Part shown: one piece after another, positions 1 to 5,803 of the stretch
Position numbering within the stretch: position 1 is the stretch's first letter
Layout of the letters: every line of letters starts with the position of its first letter
Origin: DATJZH01 sp035499215
GTDB taxonomy: Bacteria; Actinomycetota; Actinomycetes; Streptosporangiales; Streptosporangiaceae
DNA length: 15,939 nt
Direction of reading: 5' to 3'
Assembly: GCA_035499215.1 (NCBI GenBank)
Contig: DATJZH010000066.1
Span: forward strand, 1-15,939
Program-made: the position numbers and the translations under genes
The notes under the pieces: generated by a model
The model's input: the letters and a program-made list of their open reading frames with translations, nothing else
What the model was told of the DNA's origin: nothing
Databases searched by the model: none

Positions 1-629
1 GGCACCTCCTCGAGATGATGAGTGACGAAGATCATCAGCGGCGCCCTGGGATCGCCGACCAGCCCGGCAACCCGCCGCAGCAGGTCCTCCCGGCCGCCCA
101 GGTCGAGTCCGGCGGCCGGCTCGTCCAGCAGCAGCAGCTCAGGATCGGCCATCAGCGACCGCGCGATCTGCACCCGCTTGCGCTCCCCCTCCGACAGCGT
201 CACGAACCGGCGTCTGATCAGGTGCGCGCAGCCCAGTGCATCAAGCAGCTCCACCGCGCGGGTCAGGTCTAACGACTCGCAGGCCTCGACATCCCGGCCC
301 AGGATCCCGTAGGCGGCAGTGAGCACCAGGTCGATCACCTTCTCCGCCGGCGGAACCTGGTCGGCAACCGCGGAGCTCGCGAAGCCGATCCTGGTGCGCA
401 GATCGGTGGCGTCTGCGTCTTCGATACGCTCGCCGAGTATCTCGATGCTGCCCTCGGTCGGAGCGAGCATGGCAGCCGCCAGCTGCAGGAGCGTGGTCTT
501 GCCTGCTCCGTTAGGCCCTATTACCACCCAGCTCTCGTCACTGCGGACGGCCCAGTCGATGTCACGCAGGAGCGTCGACTTGCCGCGCCGGACCCCGACT
601 CCGCGCAGCCGAAGGACCTCTGCCGACAT
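1..629 (-). CDS. ABC transporter ATP-binding protein (3' end beyond left edge)
   Basis: This is a nucleotide-binding subunit that hydrolyses ATP. Its partner and substrate cannot be told from this window. About 209 residues are present from the ATG at 629. The Walker A motif GPNGAGKTT lies near residues 38-46, the signature LSEGER near 145-150, Walker B LLLLDEP near 165-171 and the switch histidine in VTHH near 203. The usual Q-loop glutamine appears replaced by Ser-Ser (IGFASS, about 81-86), a trait I associate with the ModF/YlmA-like group of stand-alone ABC ATPases. The start is supported by AGAGGAA four bases upstream. The gene is transcribed away from serB. No membrane permease gene lies beside it on the visible side. 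The family is certain; the subfamily is an inference. Confidence 0.93.
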   Translation of the reverse strand, partial: MSAEVLRLRGVGVRRGKSTLLRDIDWAVRSDESWVVIGPNGAGKTTLLQLAAAMLAPTEGSIEILGERIEDADATDLRTRIGFASSAVADQVPPAEKVIDLVLTAAYGILGRDVEACESLDLTRAVELLDALGCAHLIRRRFVTLSEGERKRVQIARSLMADPELLLLDEPAAGLDLGGREDLLRRVAGLVGDPRAPLMIFVTHHLEEV

Positions 630-633
630 CTGG

Positions 634-640
634 TTCCTCT
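634..640 (-). promoter_or_regulatory. Ribosome binding site of the ABC ATPase gene
   Basis: On the minus strand AGAGGAA lies four bases before the ATG at 629. It fixes the start of the ABC ATPase gene. Confidence 0.7.
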
Positions 641-900
641 CAGCAGCCGCTGTGGTAGCTCGAACTTACGGCATGGGACGCGCCAGGCGCCGCCGCGTCC
701 CGGCGCGCCGGCGGCGAGCCGCGGCTCATTCCAGCAGTGATTCCTGTCGGCATTGTCAAGGACTGCGCCAGCTAGGAAAACTGCGCGCGAACTCCTGCAG
801 TCACGACACCTTCTGCCCATTCAGCACCGGATCGCCGCCGCCGGGAAAACGGGACCTTCGGCCGCCGCAGGAGCCCGCTGTGGGTAGCGTTGGGAGCGCC

Positions 901-2199
901 ATGCCCGTTCCTCAGATCACCCTGCTTGTCACGCTGACCGGCCGAGACCGGCCGGGCGTTACCTCACGGCTGTTCTCCGCCCTGTCGGCGCACCGGCTCA
1001 GCGTCCTGGACGTCGAGCAGGTGGTAATCCACGGGCGGCTGGTGCTTGGCGTGCTGCTGTGCGGCGACGTCGCGCCCGACCTGACAGCCATCCACCGCAG
1101 CGTGACCCACCTGGCCGCGGACCTGGGCATGGACGTCGAGATCACGCTGGGCACCGGGGAACTGCCGCGGCGGCGCGGCAGCCTGCATGTCACAGTGCTC
1201 GGCAGCCCGCTGACGCCGGCGGTCATCGCGGCCATTGCCGGCCGGATCGCGGCCAGCGGCGCGAACATCGACAGGATCGGGCGGCTCGCGCACGGGCCGG
1301 TCACATGCATCGAGTTCGACATCTCCGGGGCGCAGCCCGAGCCGCTGCGCGCCGCGCTGGCCAGCGACTCCGTAGCCCTCGGCGTGGACGTCGCGGTGCA
1401 GCGCGGCGGGCTGCACCGGCGCGCGATGCGCCTGGTCGTCATGGATGTCGACTCCACCCTGCTGCAGAACGAGGTGATTGACCTGCTCGCCGCTCACGCC
1501 GGCCGGGAGGCCGACGTCGCTGCGCTGACGGCTGCGGCGATGCGCGGCGAGGTCGACTTCGCGACAGCGCTGCGGCAGCGTGTCAGGCAGCTGGGCGGCC
1601 TCGACGCCGCGGTGATCGGCAAGGTGCTCACCGAGGTTCGGCTGGCTCCGGGCGCCCGGACGCTGATCCGTACGCTGCACCGGCTCGGTTACCGGTGCGG
1701 CATCGTGAGCGGCGGGTTCACTCAGTTCACCGACTGGCTCGCCGCGGATCTCGCACTCGACTACGCGGCGGCGAACACACTGGAGATCGCCGACGGCAAG
1801 CTGACCGGCCAGATCACCGGGCCTCTCATCGACCGGCCCGGCAAGGCGCGCGCGCTGCGCGAGTTCGCCGCCGATGCCGGGGTGGCGCTCAGCCAGACGG
1901 TCGCCGTCGGTGACGGCGCGAATGACCTGGACATGATCGAGGCCGCCGGGCTCGGTGTCGCCTTCAACGCCAAGCCGGCGGTCAGGGACGCGGCAGATGC
2001 ATCCCTGAGTGTTCCGCAGCTGGACGCGATCTTGTACCTGCTCGGGATCTCCCGCGATGACGTGGAGGCCGCTGACGCGGAAGACGCGCAGGACGCCGCC
2101 CGGGCCCAGGACACGGCCCCGGCCCAGGACGCCGCGCTGGCGGCGGGCGGGCGCGGCGCGGCGCTGGCGGCGGGCGGGCCCGGCGCGGCATCCGGCTGA
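901..2199 (+). CDS. serB: Phosphoserine phosphatase SerB, ACT-ACT-HAD
   Basis: This enzyme dephosphorylates O-phospho-L-serine, the last step of serine biosynthesis, in the cytosol. The 432-residue product has two N-terminal ACT domains (about 6-85 and 94-165), which in this family bind amino acids, and a HAD phosphatase domain (about 176-380). The HAD motifs are DVDST (182-186, nucleophile Asp182), SGG (270-272), Lys315 and GDGAND (337-342). The architecture matches actinobacterial SerB2. The open frame extends far upstream, but that part is antisense to the ABC gene. ATG 901 is chosen because GGGAG sits four bases before it and the first ACT strand begins at once. The last 45 or so residues form an Asp/Ala then Ala/Gly-rich tail encoded partly by a tandem repeat, probably a dispensable extension. 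It converges on hppA. Confidence 0.95.
   Translation: MPVPQITLLVTLTGRDRPGVTSRLFSALSAHRLSVLDVEQVVIHGRLVLGVLLCGDVAPDLTAIHRSVTHLAADLGMDVEITLGTGELPRRRGSLHVTVLGSPLTPAVIAAIAGRIAASGANIDRIGRLAHGPVTCIEFDISGAQPEPLRAALASDSVALGVDVAVQRGGLHRRAMRLVVMDVDSTLLQNEVIDLLAAHAGREADVAALTAAAMRGEVDFATALRQRVRQLGGLDAAVIGKVLTEVRLAPGARTLIRTLHRLGYRCGIVSGGFTQFTDWLAADLALDYAAANTLEIADGKLTGQITGPLIDRPGKARALREFAADAGVALSQTVAVGDGANDLDMIEAAGLGVAFNAKPAVRDAADASLSVPQLDAILYLLGISRDDVEAADAEDAQDAARAQDTAPAQDAALAAGGRGAALAAGGPGAASG
2131..2184 (+). repeat. Two tandem 27-bp units in the serB 3' end
   Basis: Units 2131-2157 and 2158-2184 differ at only two positions and encode AALAAGGRG and AALAAGGPG. The unit is a multiple of three, so the reading frame is kept. 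The preceding QDAA-type codons are also repetitive. This looks like slippage-driven growth of the protein tail. Confidence 0.8.
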
Positions 2200-2209
2200 C
2201 CGCTGCGAA

Positions 2210-2223
2210 GCCCGGATCCGGGC
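2210..2223. terminator. Palindrome between convergent serB and hppA (possible weak terminator)
   Basis: The 14-bp sequence GCCCGGATCCGGGC is a perfect palindrome, 10 bases after the serB stop and about 35 bases beyond the hppA stop. As a hairpin it would have only a five-bp stem and four-base loop, with no T-run, so termination is a guess from its position. Confidence 0.25.
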
Positions 2224-2258
2224 GGCACGCCGCGCTGGCCGGCGAGCCGCGTCCGGCG

Positions 2259-4586
2259 TCAGGCCGTGGCCGTCCCTGCCGAGGCCTTGCCCTCGGTATC
2301 CCCGGCGTCAGCGCCGTCGCCGGGCCCGTCCGCGGCGATGCTCGTCGACCGGCGCTTGGCGATGACGACCGCGGCCACGATGATCGCGACCGCGACGACC
2401 GCGACCACCGCCCGCAGCACATGGTTGCTGCTGCGCTCCACGATGCTGGTGGCTATCAGCAGTGATACCAGGTTCATGACCTTGATCAGCGGGTTGATCG
2501 CCGGTCCGGCCGTATCCTTGAACGGGTCGCCGACGGTATCGCCGATGACGGTGGCCGCATGGGCCTCCGAGCCCTTGCCGCCGAAGTGCCCGTCTTCGAC
2601 GAGCTTCTTGGCGTTGTCCCAGGCCCCGCCGGAGTTGGCCAGGAAGACCGCCATCAGCGCGCCGGCGGCGATCGCGCCGGCGAGGAAGGCGCCGAGCGGC
2701 GCGTAGCCGAACCCGAATCCGACCGCGATGGGGGTCAGCACCGCGAGCAGTCCCGGCGTGGCGAGTTCCCGCAGCGAATCCTTGGTGCAGATGTCCACCA
2801 CCCGGCCGTACTCAGGCTTCTCGGTGAAGTTCATGATCCCCGGGTGATTGCGGAACTGCTCGCGCACCTCGTACACGACGCGGCCCGCGGCCCGGCCCAC
2901 CGCCATGATCGCCAGGCCGGAGAAGTAGAACACCACGGCCGCGCCGATCATGACGCCGACGAGGACATTGGGATGGTCGACCGTCAGGCTGAAGGTGCCG
3001 GCGGCGCTCTTCAGCGCGCTCTCGACGGTGGTCCGGTACGCGCCGAACAGCGCCGTCGCGGCGAGCACCGCCGTGGCGATCGCGATGCCCTTCGTGATGG
3101 CCTTGGTGGTGTTGCCGACCGCGTCCAGCTTCGTCAGCACGGCGGCTGGCTCGCCCTCGAACTCGCCCGACATCTCGGCGATGCCCTGGGCATTGTCGGA
3201 GACGGGACCGAAGGTGTCCATGGACACGATGACGCCCACCGTGGTCAGCAGACCGGTCCCGGCCAGCGCGACCGCGAAGAGCGCGATGGTGGCGTTGCCG
3301 GTGCCGAGCAGGAACGCGACATAGACCGCGCCGCCGATCAGCAGCGCCGAGTAGACAGCCGATTCCAGGCCGACCGAGATGCCGGACAGGATCACCGTGG
3401 CGGGCCCGGTCAGCGAGCTCTCCGCGATGTCCTTGACCGGCCGCCGGTTGGTCTCGGTGAAGTAGCCGGTCAGCAGCTGGATGGCGCTCGCCAGCACCAG
3501 GCCGATCAGGACGGCGCCGATGGCCAGCAGCCGCGGGCTGCCGCTGTGGTGCAGGACTGCGATGCTGGTGACGCCCTTGAGCTGGCTGAACTTGGCGGGC
3601 AGGTAGAGGAACGCAGCGCCGATCACGCCGATCAGCGAGATGACCGCCGAGATGAAGAAGCCCCTGTTAATGGCGGTCATGCCGCTTCGGTCATTCTGGC
3701 GCGGGGCGACGACGAAGATCCCTATCACCGCGGTAATGACGCCGACCATCGGCACGATCAAGGGAAAGACCAGGCCCTGCGAGCCAAAGGCGACCTTGCC
3801 CAGGATCAGCGCGGCGACCAGCATCACCGAGTATGACTCGAAGAGGTCAGCGGCCATCCCGGCGCAGTCGCCGACGTTGTCGCCCACGTTGTCGGCGATC
3901 GTCGCGGCGTTGCGCGGGTCATCTTCGGGAATCCCTTTCTCGACCTTGCCCACCAGGTCGGCGCCCACGTCAGCGGCCTTGGTGAAGATGCCGCCGCCGA
4001 CTCGCATGAACATCGCCAGCAGCGCGGCGCCGAAGCCGAAGCCCTCCAGGACGCTCGATGCGTTCGCCCGGTAGATGATGACCACGATCGACGCGCCCGC
4101 CAGGCCGAGCCCGACGGTGAACATCCCGGCCACGCCGCCGGTGCGGAACGCGATCCGCATGGCCGACCGCTCGCCGCCCTCGCGGGCCGCAGCCGCGACC
4201 CGCACGTTGCCGCGCACCGCCAGCGACATGCCGGTAAACCCGGTGATCGCCGAGAAGAGAGCACCCACCAGGAAGAACCCGCTCCGCCCCCACCGGACGG
4301 ACTCATTAGCCGCGGGCAGCACCAGCAGCACGAAAAAGATCAGCACAACGAAGACGGCGATCGTCCGGAACTGCCGCCGCAGATAGGCCGCCGCGCCCTC
4401 CTGGACCGCCAGCGCGATCTCCTGCATCTTCGCCGTGCCCTTGCTGGCCGCCAGCACCTCCCTGACGAGCAGCGCGGCCACTCCCAGTGCCAGCACCGCG
4501 ACCACCAGCGCCGCGAATACCCAGCCCAGGTTGCTGCCGGTTACCGTGGGCGCTCCGGCCGCCAGATCACGGGTGAACCTCAACAT
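2259..4586 (-). CDS. hppA: Membrane-bound proton-translocating pyrophosphatase, K+-independent type
   Basis: This integral membrane enzyme couples hydrolysis of pyrophosphate to proton pumping across the cytoplasmic membrane. The 775-residue product has many hydrophobic segments, as expected for the 16-helix family. The substrate-binding signature DVGADLVGKVEKG (about 206-218) is followed by DNVGDNVGDCAG (about 232-243), and near the C-terminus GDTVGDPFKDTAGP is intact. GNTTKAITKG (491-500) carries Lys495 and Thr498 where K+-dependent enzymes have Ala and Gly/Ala, so the K+-independent class is predicted. The start at ATG 4586 is chosen over an ATG eight codons upstream because AAGGAGG lies four bases before it. 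The C-terminal 25 residues are Gly/Asp/Ala-rich. It lies downstream of the bldG-like pair, separated by 260 bp, and so may have its own promoter. Confidence 0.97.
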   Translation of the reverse strand: MLRFTRDLAAGAPTVTGSNLGWVFAALVVAVLALGVAALLVREVLAASKGTAKMQEIALAVQEGAAAYLRRQFRTIAVFVVLIFFVLLVLPAANESVRWGRSGFFLVGALFSAITGFTGMSLAVRGNVRVAAAAREGGERSAMRIAFRTGGVAGMFTVGLGLAGASIVVIIYRANASSVLEGFGFGAALLAMFMRVGGGIFTKAADVGADLVGKVEKGIPEDDPRNAATIADNVGDNVGDCAGMAADLFESYSVMLVAALILGKVAFGSQGLVFPLIVPMVGVITAVIGIFVVAPRQNDRSGMTAINRGFFISAVISLIGVIGAAFLYLPAKFSQLKGVTSIAVLHHSGSPRLLAIGAVLIGLVLASAIQLLTGYFTETNRRPVKDIAESSLTGPATVILSGISVGLESAVYSALLIGGAVYVAFLLGTGNATIALFAVALAGTGLLTTVGVIVSMDTFGPVSDNAQGIAEMSGEFEGEPAAVLTKLDAVGNTTKAITKGIAIATAVLAATALFGAYRTTVESALKSAAGTFSLTVDHPNVLVGVMIGAAVVFYFSGLAIMAVGRAAGRVVYEVREQFRNHPGIMNFTEKPEYGRVVDICTKDSLRELATPGLLAVLTPIAVGFGFGYAPLGAFLAGAIAAGALMAVFLANSGGAWDNAKKLVEDGHFGGKGSEAHAATVIGDTVGDPFKDTAGPAINPLIKVMNLVSLLIATSIVERSSNHVLRAVVAVVAVAIIVAAVVIAKRRSTSIAADGPGDGADAGDTEGKASAGTATA

Positions 4587-4590
4587 CTGT

Positions 4591-4597
4591 CCTCCTT
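4591..4597 (-). promoter_or_regulatory. Ribosome binding site of hppA
   Basis: On the minus strand AAGGAGG, near full complementarity to the 16S 3' end, lies four bases before ATG 4586. It decides between two in-frame ATGs. Confidence 0.8.
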
Positions 4598-4708
4598 GAC
4601 AGCGACACACGAGCCTCGCGCAAGACGGCTGTCCGGTACCTCGTCACGACACCAGGCCGTTGGTACTTCCAACGTTCGCCGAGGAATGGCACCAGGGCAG
4701 TGCCGGGG

Positions 4709-4714
4709 AGTCTA
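4709..4714 (-). promoter_or_regulatory. Candidate -10 element for hppA
   Basis: TAGACT on the minus strand fits the actinobacterial TANNNT -10 pattern and lies in the 260-bp gap upstream of hppA. No good -35 is present at normal spacing (TTGGAT is only 12 bases away). Two small inverted repeats, 4658-4674 and 4770-4785 (both with six-bp arms), occur in the same gap and could be operators or transcript hairpins. Weak evidence. Confidence 0.25.
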
Positions 4715-4846
4715 CGCAGCCGGGTTATCCAACCGTAGGACGGGCCCAGTTTTCCGCGCTGCCGCGATCCGTTCGTGATCGAACGTAACCGAAACACGTC
4801 GGCGCAGCAATGCGCGCGGGCAGACACATCGCGCGGGACAGCCGCT

Positions 4847-5269
4847 CTAGCCCGCGGGTCCGGCAGACGGCCAGCTCATCAGGATGCTGGTGCCTGCTGA
4901 TGTCTCCCGGACCTGCACGTCATCCGCGAGTCCGGCGATGACCGCGATGCCCAGGCCAGGCGGCAGGCCCCGGCCGGCCGCGAAGCAGGCTGCGGGCTGC
5001 CCGGCACCGCCAGCTGCCGCCGCCGCGGTGCCGCTGACCTCGACCTCGAACCGTCCTGGCTGATCCGTCAGCGCGATCCGGACGGGCTCGCGCGGAGAAC
5101 TGCGCCGGTTTTCCTCTACTGCCCGCGAGCACGCCTCACCGACCGCGAGCCGCACCTCGTCGAGCAGCGACTCGGCGACGCCGCTGCGCCGTGCCACCGC
5201 CGTGGCGACAAGCCTGGCGGTGCGGACGTGCGCGGGCAGCGCCGTGAAGCTAACCTCGACCGTGGCCAT
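4847..5269 (-). CDS. Anti-sigma regulatory factor, RsbW/SpoIIAB-like (SCO3548/ApgA-like), degenerate ATP site
   Basis: This 140-residue protein belongs to the GHKL-type anti-sigma regulatory family and is the presumed binding partner of the STAS protein encoded just upstream. It starts MATVEVSFTALPAHVRTARL, contains an N-box-like segment DEVRLAVGEACSRAVEEN (about 37-54) and a GRGLPPGLGIAVIAGLADD segment (about 98-116) typical of the C-terminal half. Two residues expected for ATP/Mg binding are absent: the N-box Asn (EAxxN) is Arg in EACSR, and the region where D-x-G-x-G should sit is an Ala/Gly-rich stretch without Asp. It may bind its partner without kinase activity. The ATG is 20 bases from the bldG stop, consistent with co-transcription. 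The order matches the S. coelicolor bldG-SCO3548 pair as I recall it. Confidence 0.85.
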   Translation of the reverse strand: MATVEVSFTALPAHVRTARLVATAVARRSGVAESLLDEVRLAVGEACSRAVEENRRSSPREPVRIALTDQPGRFEVEVSGTAAAAAGGAGQPAACFAAGRGLPPGLGIAVIAGLADDVQVRETSAGTSILMSWPSAGPAG

Positions 5270-5288
5270 GTCGTGATGGCTGCCCGGT

Positions 5289-5639
5289 CTACTTCTCGGA
5301 CTTTCTCGCCGTGATCGCCTCGTCCACGGTGTCGTGAATCCCGAACACCTTCGTCAGCCCGGTGATCCTGAAGATCTTGAGTATCCGCTCCTGAGTGCAC
5401 ACCAGGTCGAGAGATCCGTCGTGTGCTCGGACCCGTTTCAGCCCGCCGACAAGGACGCCGAGCCCGGTCGAGTCGAGGAACTCCACCTTTTCCATATTGA
5501 CCACGAGCTGGTAGTAACCGTTGTTCACCAGCTCGATGAGCAGCTCACGCAGGCGCGGCGCGGTATAGACATCGATCTCGCCCTCGACATCGACAATCTC
5601 GATCCCGTCCTTGCTGTGGTGATCCAGCTTCAGATCCAC
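5289..5639 (-). CDS. bldG: BldG-like STAS anti-anti-sigma factor
   Basis: This small cytosolic STAS-domain protein works by partner switching: when unphosphorylated it binds an anti-sigma factor, and phosphorylation of a conserved serine breaks the contact. GTG at 5639 is chosen as start: GGAGG lies five bases upstream, and the 116-residue product then has its phosphorylation motif DSTGLG with Ser57, the same number as in S. coelicolor BldG. An in-frame ATG eight codons upstream is less likely. The central segments EIDVYTAPRLRE (21-32) and FLDSTGLGVLVGGLKRVRAH (from residue 54) and the later QERILKIFRITGLTKVF are almost word for word those I recall for BldG. In Streptomyces this protein is needed for aerial development and antibiotic production; the same role here is inferred. 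Confidence 0.93.
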   Translation of the reverse strand: MDLKLDHHSKDGIEIVDVEGEIDVYTAPRLRELLIELVNNGYYQLVVNMEKVEFLDSTGLGVLVGGLKRVRAHDGSLDLVCTQERILKIFRITGLTKVFGIHDTVDEAITARKSEK

Positions 5640-5644
5640 AAAAA

Positions 5645-5649
5645 CCTCC
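5645..5649 (-). promoter_or_regulatory. Ribosome binding site of bldG (decides GTG start)
   Basis: GGAGG on the minus strand is followed by five T residues and then the GTG at 5639. The ATG at 5663 lies upstream of this site and has no comparable site of its own. Confidence 0.7.
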
Positions 5650-5747
5650 AGGCCAGATGGCACTCGTATGAGCTGTCAGGGCGCGCCCAGTCGCCAGCCC
5701 GCCGCGTTTGCGCCCGGTCGCAGGTTCAGCCACGCTCTGCCGTCATG

Positions 5748-5753
5748 TCTATA
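5748..5753 (-). promoter_or_regulatory. Candidate -10 element for bldG
   Basis: TATAGA on the minus strand is one of the few AT-rich hexamers in the 164-bp gap between bldG and the divergent helicase gene. It would give a leader of about 100 bases. No convincing -35 was found, and the hexamer does not end in T, so this is weak. Confidence 0.2.
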
Positions 5754-5803
5754 CCAGATCACAGTTCCCGGCACCTTGCCTCGTGATGACACACTGAAAC
5801 CCG

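Noticed and set aside
754..759. TTGACA on the minus strand as promoter of the ABC ATPase gene
   Set aside because: It is a perfect -35 match, but no TANNNT hexamer occurs at 16-19 bases; the nearest AT-rich hexamer is at 20 bases and is a poor match.
319..900. Upstream extension of the serB frame
   Set aside because: It runs antisense to the ABC ATPase and through the divergent intergenic region. The ACT domain starts just after ATG 901, which has a ribosome site.
2559..3836. Plus-strand open frame of 425 codons across hppA
   Set aside because: It is antisense to the highly conserved hppA and gives an Arg/Gly/Asp/His-rich translation typical of a shadow frame.
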